From positions 1 through 63,661 of the forward strand of contig JAFYNS010000096.1 of NCBI GenBank assembly GCA_017556505.1: 63,661 nt of DNA, in the 5' to 3' direction. This DNA is from Bacillota bacterium. Lineage in GTDB: Bacteria > Bacillota > Clostridia > Peptostreptococcales > Anaerovoracaceae. Shown in pieces: positions 16,636-24,415 of this stretch. The notes beneath the pieces were generated by a model. The model did not search any database. It saw only the letters and a list, made by a program, of their open reading frames with translations, and was not told the DNA's origin. A program made the position numbers and the translations under genes. How positions within the stretch are numbered: the first letter of the stretch is position 1; each line of letters starts with the position of its first letter.

Positions 16636-17964
16636 CTACTGTCTGGAAGCCAGATACTCTTCCACATAGTGGGACGCTACTGCGCCATCAGCCGCAGCAG
16701 TAATCACCTGACGCAGCACTTTGGTACGAACGTCGCCGACAGCGAAGACACCCGGAATGCTGGTCTTGGTGGATTCATCAGCCACGACATAACCTGCTGC
16801 ATCCAGTTCCACCTGTCCTGCGAAGATTGCACTGGAAGGCTGACGGCCCACGCTGACGAAAATGCCATCGCATGCCACATCACGGACTTCACCGGTTTTC
16901 AGGTTGCGTACTGCAGCTCCGGTTAAACGGGTGCTGTGGAGGCCACCGTCTGCAGGAACCTCTCCGGTCTTCAGTTCTTCAACGGCACTGTCCCAGATGA
17001 ATTCCACATTCTCTGCATCCATCAGAGGCTTGTGGTAAATCTTTGTGGCACGCAGGGTATCTCTGCGGTGTACGATATATACTTTCTCTGCCAGACGGGA
17101 GAGGGTCAAAGCATCCGCAGCTGCACTGTTTCCGCCGCCTACGACGATGACGGTTTTGCCGCGGTATGCGTTGCCGTCACAGGCAGCGCAGTAGTTAATG
17201 CCCTTGCCGACCAGCTCGTCTTCGTCTGCGATGCCCAGTTTCCGCGCTTTAGCACCGGTTGCCAGAATCACAGTACGTCCGTAGATGGTGCCACTGCTGG
17301 TTTCAATCACCTTCACAGGCTCGTCCAGCCCATCCACCTGCGAGTCAGCCAGCTGTACGCTGCGGACTTCAGCCAGCAAAGTCTCTGTACCGAAGCGCTG
17401 CGCTCCGGCCTGCATTTTCTGTCCCAGAGTGAAGCCGTCGATGCCGTCTTCGAATCCTGGATAGTTATCAATCTGAGAGGTCAGTGCCATCTGGCCGCCT
17501 GCGGAAACCTGTTCCAGCACCAGAGTGGAGAGGCCTGCACGGGAAGTGTACAGTGCGGCAGAATAGCCTGCCGGACCGCCGCCGATTACCACGGTATCGT
17601 AGACTTTGCTCAGCCTGGGATTACGGCTTTCTGCCTTTACGTTATCGGCCAGAAATGCCTCGATGGCTGCCTTGGATGGCGGGTTCACCACACCGGCTGC
17701 AGCCTGTCCGTCCTGGAAAAGAACCAGAGTCGGAATGACTTCGATACCGAACTGATCTGCCAGCTCCGGCTCGTCGTCGATGTTTACCTTGGCGAAGATG
17801 ACTTCGCTTTCTGCTGCTGCGGCCTCTGCTGCAGCCTGATCGTAGGCTGGCTCCAGACGGCGGCAGTAGGTGCACCACGGTGCCCAGAAGTCCAGAAGGA
17901 CGGTACGCTTTTCTTCCACCACTAATTTTTCGAACTGTTTTCTATCTAAACTCAATACTGACAT
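16636..17964 (-). CDS. trxB: Thioredoxin-thioredoxin reductase fusion protein
   Basis: 442 residues. Residues 1-108 are a thioredoxin domain with active site WCTYC (Cys31, Cys34; normal form WCGPC) and the cis-proline IPT. From about residue 122 a full low-molecular-weight thioredoxin reductase follows: FAD motif GGGPAGYSAALYTSRAG, redox centre CAACDG (usual CATCDG), NADPH motif VVGGGNSAAADAL, HRRDTLRATK, and C-terminal GVFAVGDVRTK...QVITAAADG. It reduces disulfides with NADPH in the cytoplasm. The order thioredoxin first is the reverse of the mycobacterial reductase-thioredoxin fusion. Standalone gene between terminators. Confidence 0.92.
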   Translation of the reverse strand: MSVLSLDRKQFEKLVVEEKRTVLLDFWAPWCTYCRRLEPAYDQAAAEAAAAESEVIFAKVNIDDEPELADQFGIEVIPTLVLFQDGQAAAGVVNPPSKAAIEAFLADNVKAESRNPRLSKVYDTVVIGGGPAGYSAALYTSRAGLSTLVLEQVSAGGQMALTSQIDNYPGFEDGIDGFTLGQKMQAGAQRFGTETLLAEVRSVQLADSQVDGLDEPVKVIETSSGTIYGRTVILATGAKARKLGIADEDELVGKGINYCAACDGNAYRGKTVIVVGGGNSAAADALTLSRLAEKVYIVHRRDTLRATKIYHKPLMDAENVEFIWDSAVEELKTGEVPADGGLHSTRLTGAAVRNLKTGEVRDVACDGIFVSVGRQPSSAIFAGQVELDAAGYVVADESTKTSIPGVFAVGDVRTKVLRQVITAAADGAVASHYVEEYLASRQ

Positions 17965-18086
17965 TGTTATAATCTCCTTTCAGATTGTTTCTGTGTTTTT
18001 CTTATATATATTATACCACGGACAGGCACGTTTTAACGGTGGTGCAGAAATCGTTTTTTTTATATTACCCTAAAACCAGTGGAGTG

Positions 18087-18095
18087 TGATATAAT
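18087..18095 (+). promoter_or_regulatory. Extended -10 promoter of the serine hydrolase
   Basis: TGATATAAT (18087-18095) is an extended -10 element (TGn-TATAAT), 35 bases before the ATG at 18130. No good -35 is needed for this class. Confidence 0.5.
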
Positions 18096-18129
18096 GACGA
18101 TATAACGAAAGCACGCAGGAGGTGCGGAA

Positions 18130-19170
18130 ATGCTTAATGCAGAGATTTTGACGGAAAAAATTGAAGCGATGAGACTGGATGGCCGGGTTGCCGGAATGGC
18201 AGTGGCCGTGACAGATCGCGAAAAGACGATATATAACGAAGGGTTTGGAGTGGAAACTGTGGAGCGGCCGGGCAATGGCCACGGCGCAGATACCATGTTC
18301 CGCATTGCTTCCATGACAAAAATCGTGACCAGCATCATGCTGATGCGTCTGGTGGAGGAGGGCATCCTCAGCCTGGACGGTCTGGTGAAGGACTATGTAC
18401 CGGAACTGAAGCTGAGCCGGCCGGAGGCGCTGGAGCAGCTGACCTTGAAGCACCTTTTGACCCATACCGGCGGTCTGCCGCAAGATGGTGTGATTCCGGA
18501 AGGTTCCCGGGATGAAGAGACAATCGCAGAGAATGTACTGAAGATTGTGCCGACTCTGCCAATTGCCACTCTTCCGGAGGAGGGCGTGTCAAAATACGCC
18601 AACGTGGGCTTTGTCATCGCAGGCTATATGGCGTCGCGGATAACCGGAAAGCCTCTGTCCCAGCTTCTGGACGAATATGTACTCAAACCGCTGGGTATGA
18701 ACCAGACCACTCTGGACTTCTATAAGGCAGCTACATGGCCTTTCAGCCAGCCGCACGAGCAGCTTCCGGAGGGCGGTTTCGAAGTGATTCACTATCAGAG
18801 AATCAACACCTACTTCCATGCAGGTGGCGGACTCTATTCCTCTGCTCCCGATATCTGCAAGCTGGCCCGGTTCCTGCTGAACCGCGGTGTCAGTGATGCC
18901 GGAGAGCGTCTGCTGAAGGAAGAAACCATCGACAATATGTTTACGAAACATACTATAAAGGACATCAATCCGGGTGACTATTACGGCCTGGGAATTCACA
19001 TCCATGCCATGGGAGACCGGTTTATATACGGACACACCGGCAATTACCATCCGTATAACACCTCCGTTTTCGCGGATCCGAAGACCGGTCTGGGTGTGGT
19101 GACGCTGATGAACTCTGATGCATCGCAGATGCGGTTTACCGTGCCGGAAATGATTTTGATGGATTGCTAA
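18130..19170 (+). CDS. Beta-lactamase-family (class C-like) serine hydrolase
   Basis: 346 residues. SxxK nucleophile motif as SMTK (FRIASMTKIVT, about residues 57-67), Tyr motif YANVGF and the HTG triad (GHTGNYHPYN, equivalent to KTG). The fold is that of AmpC/EstB/DD-peptidase-like hydrolases. No signal peptide, so it is cytosolic and more likely an esterase or a peptidase acting on D-amino-acid compounds than an antibiotic-resistance enzyme. RBS GCAGGAGGTG. Followed 20 bases later by the Sel1-like gene, probably co-transcribed. Confidence 0.8.
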   Translation: MLNAEILTEKIEAMRLDGRVAGMAVAVTDREKTIYNEGFGVETVERPGNGHGADTMFRIASMTKIVTSIMLMRLVEEGILSLDGLVKDYVPELKLSRPEALEQLTLKHLLTHTGGLPQDGVIPEGSRDEETIAENVLKIVPTLPIATLPEEGVSKYANVGFVIAGYMASRITGKPLSQLLDEYVLKPLGMNQTTLDFYKAATWPFSQPHEQLPEGGFEVIHYQRINTYFHAGGGLYSSAPDICKLARFLLNRGVSDAGERLLKEETIDNMFTKHTIKDINPGDYYGLGIHIHAMGDRFIYGHTGNYHPYNTSVFADPKTGLGVVTLMNSDASQMRFTVPEMILMDC

Positions 19171-19190
19171 AAATAAAGGGAGAAAGAGCA

Positions 19191-21143
19191 ATGAAAGATA
19201 CGCATTTTATTGGAAGTGCTTGTCATGAAATAAACGGAATACTTCCGCCGAAAGGACCTCGTTTTCAGTACTTTCAGGATTGTTCACCGAAACAGGTAAA
19301 ACATGCAGTAAAAACCTTTGTCTGTGATCCAGCAGTGGGCGAGGACGATTTATACGTTAAACTGATGGATACATCCGGTATTCTGCGTACCGGTAAAAAA
19401 GGATTTGTAATCTCAACGCATAAGTTTTACAGTGACCGATTTATTGGAAGACCGGTTTCGTTTGACAGCCTGGACTCTGTAGAACGTGAGGGGGAAACTC
19501 TGATCTTTATTATGTCGGATGGAAGCCGCAGAAGTGAAAACTGCGGAGAATATGCCCGCTATATCGAATGTGTTTTCCGTTATGGTCTGGCATGGGATCT
19601 GCTTGACTACGCAACATACAAATTAAAAGATGAGACTGCAATGAAAAGATATATGCAGCTTCGTGAGTGGATTATGGAGTATGCAGAAATGAACTGCAGC
19701 TGGACGGAATTCGCGGAAAATAAAAACAATGAAATACGGACAGTATTTGAGTCTGTCAAAGCAGAGGCTGAAAAGGGTGTTTACACCCAGACATGCAGGC
19801 TGTGCAATGAGTTTGATGACTGCTTTGCTGATGATGAGGAACGGTACCACTGGAACCGTATGGCATTGACGCAATGGATTGACGATGCGAGTATGGAACC
19901 TGATTTTAAAATTCTGGACCGTCTGGTGAGCTGTGCACGCAGAGCCGGAGATTATACGCAGGAGTTCATCTATGGAAATATGCTGATGCAGTATTTTGGC
20001 GTCAAGGGCTATAAACGTTTCCATGAAGAAGACATCAACCGTTCCTACGGGCTGCTGTGTGAGGCGGCTGACAGAGCGGATGAAGATGGAGACTTTGCTG
20101 CAGAAGTAAAGAATACATATCTTGTACGGGTGTTTGGATTCAGAAGATGGCCGAATATCGAGATCAGCAACTGTAATGAGCGCGACTATCCACGTGACGC
20201 ATTCTGCCGTAGCTATGAAACACGGGATCCTGAGCTGGTGCACAGATTCAGGGAACTGGAGTCAGCCCCGTTCATGGACGAAACATTGGAATTCTATCAT
20301 GAAAAGGCGGAAGAAGGCAATGCATACGCCATGTTCATGCTCAGCGAAAATTCAATCGAAGAGGAAGATATCATAAAATATCTTAAAAAAGCAGCGGAAA
20401 TGGATTATCCACCGGCTCTCTATGAATACGGCCGTCGTATGGCAAGTGAAGATCCTGAGGTATGTGACATGCAGGATAAGGATACCGGGCATATGCTGAT
20501 GGAACGTGCAGCAGCCAGATGCTGGGGGGAAGCGGCATATAATCTGATCGAGCCTGTTCAGAAGGGTGAAATCACTGGCCTTACCCTGGAGAAACTGATG
20601 GAATACGCAAGAGATGGCGCAATACGGAGCGATTACAATGCCGCAGCTGCACGTGCAGTCATTGCACAAATTCAGGATGAAGAGTATTACTTTGGATATT
20701 TTGAAGAGGCAGCCAAAATGGGACATGTGGAATCGGCAGAACTCCTCGCTCAGGCATACGGTGAAGAAGAGAAGTATGAAGAGGAATTCAAGTGGAATGA
20801 AATTGCTGTTCGAAACTGCAGCCGCCAGAAAGCACTGATCGATTCTGAGGTCGCTGCCAGTGTGATTGCCGCACTGGCTAACGGAAGGGGTACGGCAAAG
20901 GACGAATATCAGGCATTCCGAAAAGTCATTGAATTTCTGAGTTATGAATACAATTATCATAACGGGGAGATGCTGGAGTATTTCGAACAGTGTGATCCGG
21001 AAATCAGGGAACTGCTTAACCATATGGCGCAGCTGACCAGAGACGGAGATGCTGTGGCTTCTGACCTGTGGGCAGAGTTCGAAACAGTCTGCAGCGGTCC
21101 GGCAGTGGAATCTCCACGTACATTAGAGGATTATCTTGCATAA
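19191..21143 (+). CDS. Large Sel1/TPR-like repeat protein, function unknown
   Basis: 650 residues from the ATG at 19191 (AAAGGGAGAAAGAG upstream). The N-terminal 140 residues are not recognised and may form a small beta-rich domain. From about residue 280 the sequence resembles Sel1-like alpha-helical repeats (AEEGNAYAMFMLSENS, KKAAEMDYPPALYEYGRRM, ERAAARCWGEAAYNL). Such repeats bind other proteins. No signal peptide or membrane segment. The role is unknown; it is downstream of the serine hydrolase and closed by a terminator. Confidence 0.6.
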   Translation: MKDTHFIGSACHEINGILPPKGPRFQYFQDCSPKQVKHAVKTFVCDPAVGEDDLYVKLMDTSGILRTGKKGFVISTHKFYSDRFIGRPVSFDSLDSVEREGETLIFIMSDGSRRSENCGEYARYIECVFRYGLAWDLLDYATYKLKDETAMKRYMQLREWIMEYAEMNCSWTEFAENKNNEIRTVFESVKAEAEKGVYTQTCRLCNEFDDCFADDEERYHWNRMALTQWIDDASMEPDFKILDRLVSCARRAGDYTQEFIYGNMLMQYFGVKGYKRFHEEDINRSYGLLCEAADRADEDGDFAAEVKNTYLVRVFGFRRWPNIEISNCNERDYPRDAFCRSYETRDPELVHRFRELESAPFMDETLEFYHEKAEEGNAYAMFMLSENSIEEEDIIKYLKKAAEMDYPPALYEYGRRMASEDPEVCDMQDKDTGHMLMERAAARCWGEAAYNLIEPVQKGEITGLTLEKLMEYARDGAIRSDYNAAAARAVIAQIQDEEYYFGYFEEAAKMGHVESAELLAQAYGEEEKYEEEFKWNEIAVRNCSRQKALIDSEVAASVIAALANGRGTAKDEYQAFRKVIEFLSYEYNYHNGEMLEYFEQCDPEIRELLNHMAQLTRDGDAVASDLWAEFETVCSGPAVESPRTLEDYLA

Positions 21144-21148
21144 GAAAT

Positions 21149-21183
21149 AAAAGGCTGTGATGCGTGAATCACAGCCTTTTTCA
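21149..21183. terminator. Bidirectional terminator
   Basis: AAAAGGCTGTGA (21149-21160) pairs with TCACAGCCTTTT (21169-21180), with T-runs on both strands. It separates the convergent Sel1-like and cyclophilin genes. Confidence 0.88.
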
Positions 21184-21196
21184 TAGGGTTTCGTAT

Positions 21197-21862
21197 TTAT
21201 TCTGTTCTGATTGTCACGGATGTCATTACTGGCTGCGCATCCCTGGCGATAGAACCGTTGCTGTCAGTCGGCTGAGCAGCAGCGCAGACAGCATCTACCA
21301 CATCCATGCCCTCGGTTACAGTACCGAAGGCTGCATAGCCGCCGTCCAGGTGCGGTGCATCTTCATGACAGATGAAGAACTGGCTGCTTGCGCTGTCCTT
21401 TGCCTTGGAACGTGCCATGGACACGACACCTCTGGTGTGAGACAGAGGGTTCTCAATGCCGTTGGACTTGAACTCGCCTACAATCTTATTTTCGGAACCG
21501 CCGGTACCGTTGCCCTTTGGGTCACCGCCCTGCATCATGAATCCTGCGATGATGCGGTGGAACGTCAGACCGTCATAGAAGCCGCTTTCTGCCAGCTCCA
21601 CAAAATTCGCACAAGTTACAGGAGCCACAGCCTGATCCAGCTGAATGGTAATCTTGCCGTAGTCCGCGATTTCAATATCCGCAAAATATGTCAGGCTCTC
21701 ATCCAGTGCTGCAGGTGTATATGTGCCGGAGCTGCTTCCGCCGCCGGAACCACCGGAGTTGTTGGCGGAGGCACTGGTAAATACCATGCCGCAGCCGGAC
21801 AGACCTGCCAGCAGGGTCAGAGCCAGAACCAGACAAGTAATTTTCTTTACATTTCTTTTCAT
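21197..21862 (-). CDS. Lipoprotein peptidyl-prolyl cis-trans isomerase, cyclophilin type
   Basis: 221 residues. Signal peptide with lipobox LSGC (Cys24), then a Gly/Ser-rich linker (SGGSGGGSSSGTYTP). The cyclophilin core has YDGLTFHRIIAGFMMQGGDP (catalytic Arg in FHR, then QGGDP), SSQFFI and LDGGYAAFGTVTEGMDVVD, all hallmarks of the active site. It would sit on the outer face of the cell membrane and catalyse proline isomerisation of exported proteins. Single gene. Confidence 0.92.
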   Translation of the reverse strand: MKRNVKKITCLVLALTLLAGLSGCGMVFTSASANNSGGSGGGSSSGTYTPAALDESLTYFADIEIADYGKITIQLDQAVAPVTCANFVELAESGFYDGLTFHRIIAGFMMQGGDPKGNGTGGSENKIVGEFKSNGIENPLSHTRGVVSMARSKAKDSASSQFFICHEDAPHLDGGYAAFGTVTEGMDVVDAVCAAAQPTDSNGSIARDAQPVMTSVTIRTE

Positions 21863-21991
21863 GAATCCTGTTTATCCTTTCGATACATATAAAAAATACT
21901 CCCTATAGCATACAACAGAATGCGGAATTTGTAAAACGGAAGTTTCGTTTGACTGCGGTTATCATATATGATAATGTGAAAGTGACAACTA

Positions 21992-22027
21992 CCATCCCAT
22001 ATTTGACATTTATAAAATCTGGGACGG
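21992..22027. repeat. Imperfect 13-bp inverted repeat
   Basis: CCATCCCATATTT (21992-22004) and AAATCTGGGACGG (22015-22027) match in 11 of 13 positions when inverted, around a 10-base spacer containing TTGACA-like sequence. No T-run follows, so it is more likely an operator or a 5-prime RNA hairpin than a terminator. Confidence 0.45.
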
Positions 22028-22075
22028 GTCAGTTGGAGTAGTGATATCGATTTTACGAAGGTATAGTGGCATTTA

Positions 22076-22137
22076 CGACGAAAACTGTGTTATTTCGACT
22101 TTATTCGACAGAAGAATCGATGAAAACTGTATTGTTT
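22076..22137 (+). repeat. Two direct copies of CGAYGAAAACTGTRTTRTTT
   Basis: Copies at 22076-22095 and 22118-22137 agree at 17 of 20 positions, offset by 42 bases (four helical turns). Direct repeats on the same face of the helix suggest a regulator-binding site for the gene at 22244. Confidence 0.4.
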
Positions 22138-22243
22138 TTATGGAATTTGACCAATCCATAGAGCATCGATGCATCCTGAATTTTCAAAAACGCTGATTTG
22201 AGATGAAAAATCAGAATTGATGTTGTAAAATAGGAGGGACAAT

Positions 22244-22708
22244 ATGAATATAAAACATATTGCTGCTGCAGTCATCATTCTGGCGGCCTGCCTGTGGCTG
22301 GTTCCTGGGATTCCGCTTGTGGATGCAGATATATCTGCAAACAAATTGACGGTCCTTCATAATGAAATGGGTCTGAAGCAGACAGCGGATCATTCTGTGG
22401 AAACGTATATAGAACCGCTTAAGTATACGTTTACAGATGAGGATCAGGAGTTTCAGCAGATTCTGGACATTCTCCAGCAAAACACCTGCCGCAGAACGCT
22501 CCGGGGCCTCCTGGGGGTATCGATGCTTGGTGGTGACAGCAGCACAAGCGAATACTCGATTTACATCGCAATATACGATGAAGAGGGCTTAATCACCAAT
22601 ATCCTCTGTGATGGGGAAGGCGGCGTACTGAGGGACCGTGCATACCGCATGAACCGAAAGGTACAGCAGGCCATGATGGAAGAACTGCGGACAATTTATC
22701 AGCCATAA
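22244..22708 (+). CDS. Small exported or membrane-anchored protein, function unknown
   Basis: 154 residues. The first 20 residues (MNIKHIAAAVIILAACLWLV) form a signal peptide or anchor. The rest is a small mixed-structure domain ending RKVQQAMMEELRTIYQP; no family was recognised. RBS AGGAGGG precedes the ATG by five bases. A terminator hairpin follows and runs into the end of the convergent citX. Confidence 0.55.
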   Translation: MNIKHIAAAVIILAACLWLVPGIPLVDADISANKLTVLHNEMGLKQTADHSVETYIEPLKYTFTDEDQEFQQILDILQQNTCRRTLRGLLGVSMLGGDSSTSEYSIYIAIYDEEGLITNILCDGEGGVLRDRAYRMNRKVQQAMMEELRTIYQP

Positions 22709-22715
22709 GAATAAA

Positions 22716-22763
22716 AAATCCTGTCACTGCAGGCTTTACAGCCCTGCATCCGACAGGATTTCG
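22716..22763. terminator. Terminator hairpin overlapping the citX end
   Basis: AAATCCTGTC (22716-22725) pairs with GACAGGATTT (22752-22761), and an inner TGCAGG pairs with CCTGCA. Minus-strand tail TTTTTTATTC makes it a good terminator for the citX-ended operon. The citX stop codon at 22736 is inside the loop side. Confidence 0.75.
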
Positions 22764-23302
22764 TTTATTTTGTTCAGTAAGCCGTCCATGCTGTGGGCAC
22801 GGCTGCGGGCGCAGGCCTTGGCGTTTTCTCCGCAAAGCAGGCATTTCCGCGGCCCAGCTCCAAGCTGGCTTCTGCTGATGCTCCGGATGTCGGTCAGGCT
22901 GTAATGGCCCTTTTCATCAGGTACAGCACCATCGTTTATTACCAATACATCCATATCGAAGAGCCGGCCAAGGGCATCGGCTTCCTCTGCGGCTACAGCC
23001 GCTTTTTTGATTGTCATGGGATCTCCGTTTACAACCAGATATCCTTCCGGTCCTGTAATGAGCGGTCGGAATTCTTCGTAAAGAATTGCCTCGGAATCGA
23101 GCATCGCCTTTAGACGATGAATCCCTGTTTCCAATGCTCTGCGGTATTCCGGGCGGTCTTTCACCGGGCCGGGAATGTTCAGGGTCATGGAGACCAGCGT
23201 GTGTCCTGGATACTGTTCCAGCAGCTCTTTCTGGTGGTTCACACGGTTTTCACGGGAGTCCAGCAGGTCCATGAGTGTCAGTTCTCTGGGCGTATCAGTC
23301 AT
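22736..23302 (-). CDS. citX: Citrate/citramalate lyase holo-ACP synthase
   Basis: 188 residues. The CitX signature is present at the end (GPRKCLLCGENAKACARSRAH), with a typical N-terminus (LMDLLDSRENRVNHQKELL). It transfers 2-(5-triphosphoribosyl)-3-dephospho-CoA to the serine of the CitD acyl carrier subunit. Given the methylaspartate context the lyase served is probably citramalate lyase. It overlaps citC by eight bases (ATGACTGA) and is the last gene of the ten-gene unit. Confidence 0.9.
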   Translation of the reverse strand: MTDTPRELTLMDLLDSRENRVNHQKELLEQYPGHTLVSMTLNIPGPVKDRPEYRRALETGIHRLKAMLDSEAILYEEFRPLITGPEGYLVVNGDPMTIKKAAVAAEEADALGRLFDMDVLVINDGAVPDEKGHYSLTDIRSISRSQLGAGPRKCLLCGENAKACARSRAHSMDGLLNKINEILSDAGL

Positions 23303-24335
23303 GAAAAACCTCCGCCTTCATATATTCCAGGCTGGTTTCAGGAAGGAGCTTTGCCAGTTCTGCCAGAACCTCTTCGGAAGGACGATTCAGGTTTTCACCA
23401 AGAAGACCACGGACGCGGGATGCACTCACCGGTGCACCGTCCTTTTCCAGACGGTCCAGTTCGGTTACTTCGATGCCGGCTCTTGGCAGGCGTTCCTTCA
23501 GGGTTTCATTGTATACTGCAGTGACTGCAGACAAAGGTTCTGTACCCAGGAATCTGCGTTTCACACCAAGAGCTGGCGCGATGTGACGGCAGAAAATCTC
23601 TGCATCGATGGCAGTATGCGCCTTTGCCAGGTTTTCTTCCCTGGTGAAGTAACTTGGGAAGGTGAGGGAGGATACGGCATAACGGCCTCCGGAAATCACC
23701 ACCACATTCTCCAGATCAGCCACGCCGCGGCGTACCATTTCGAAGCGGTCCCTGAAGGAGAACAGGGACTTGTCTTCCTCTACTACCAGCAGATAGACGA
23801 TATCACTGGCGGCAGATGCCTGTTCCACCAGATAACGGTGGCCGCGTGTAAATGGATTGCAGTTCATGACCAGTGCGGTTACTGCAGCCGGTACTGTGCC
23901 CCCGTGAGCGGCCATAAACGCCGATTCTGCCTGTTTTGCGGTGTGACGCAGGGAGTCAGTATACTGCTCGATGCCGCCGGTACCCCATTCCAGCAGGGCA
24001 GCATAAGGGCGGGCAGATGCCACGAGACGAAGGCCAAGACCCTGGAACTGGACTGCTTTGTCCGGCTTGGTGAAAAGATGGAGGCTGGAAAGCCCTCTTT
24101 CTGATGCCACACCGATGAGGTGGGTCAGCAGCTTGCCCATCAGGTCTTCTCCCTGGTGTGCAGGGTCCACGGCAACGGCCTGAATCATGTCACCCTTCAG
24201 GCTTCCGGTGGCTGCAAGGTCGCCATTGTCTGTATAGATTCCTGCGGTATATTCCACGCCAGTTGGCATGGAAAGGCCGCATTTTTCCAGCAGCGGCACT
24301 ACTTTTGAAATTTCAGTCTGTTCTGTGTAATACAT
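23295..24335 (-). CDS. citC: [Citrate/citramalate (pro-3S)-lyase] ligase
   Basis: 346 residues. An N-terminal GNAT-like domain (residues 1-130, VDPAHQGEDLMGKLLTHLI) precedes a nucleotidyltransferase domain with NPFTRGHRYLVEQA (the HxGH-type motif) and a late SASRVRGLL. The enzyme acetylates the thiol of the CitD prosthetic group with acetate and ATP, which activates the lyase. The region before its start codon has a strong hairpin and only a weak RBS, so it is probably made at lower level than the subunits. Confidence 0.9.
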   Translation of the reverse strand: MYYTEQTEISKVVPLLEKCGLSMPTGVEYTAGIYTDNGDLAATGSLKGDMIQAVAVDPAHQGEDLMGKLLTHLIGVASERGLSSLHLFTKPDKAVQFQGLGLRLVASARPYAALLEWGTGGIEQYTDSLRHTAKQAESAFMAAHGGTVPAAVTALVMNCNPFTRGHRYLVEQASAASDIVYLLVVEEDKSLFSFRDRFEMVRRGVADLENVVVISGGRYAVSSLTFPSYFTREENLAKAHTAIDAEIFCRHIAPALGVKRRFLGTEPLSAVTAVYNETLKERLPRAGIEVTELDRLEKDGAPVSASRVRGLLGENLNRPSEEVLAELAKLLPETSLEYMKAEVFHD

Positions 24336-24364
24336 AAGCCTTATTCCAGTCTTAGATACAATTT

Positions 24365-24397
24365 CGGGGAGATTGAAAAAATCTCCCCGGTTTTGTT
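24365..24397. terminator. Hairpin between citF and citC (attenuator or mRNA stabiliser)
   Basis: CGGGGAGATT (24365-24374) pairs with AATCTCCCCG (24380-24389). On the minus strand, the direction of the operon, the stem is followed by AAATTG and not a T-run, so termination would be partial at best. It may lower expression of citC and citX or protect the 3-prime end of the upstream transcript. Confidence 0.5.
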
Positions 24398-24415
24398 GAA
24401 TGAAAAGTTATAAAC

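Larger units (their letters stand above)
21863..22243. other. 381-base non-coding stretch with repeats
   Basis: No gene of convincing length lies here; the longest ATG frames have about 18 codons and no ribosome binding site. It holds a 13-bp imperfect inverted repeat at 21992-22027 and two copies of a 20-base sequence at 22076-22095 and 22118-22137 (both described separately). It separates the divergent cyclophilin gene from a small secreted-protein gene, so it must contain both promoters. The base composition is clearly more AT-rich than in the flanking genes. Confidence 0.5.

Noticed and set aside
18130-19170. Antibiotic-resistance class C beta-lactamase
   Set aside because: No signal peptide and only general family motifs; esterase or peptidase is more probable.
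22140-22196. Short reading frame of 18 codons in the intergenic stretch
   Set aside because: No ribosome binding site and no recognisable peptide feature.
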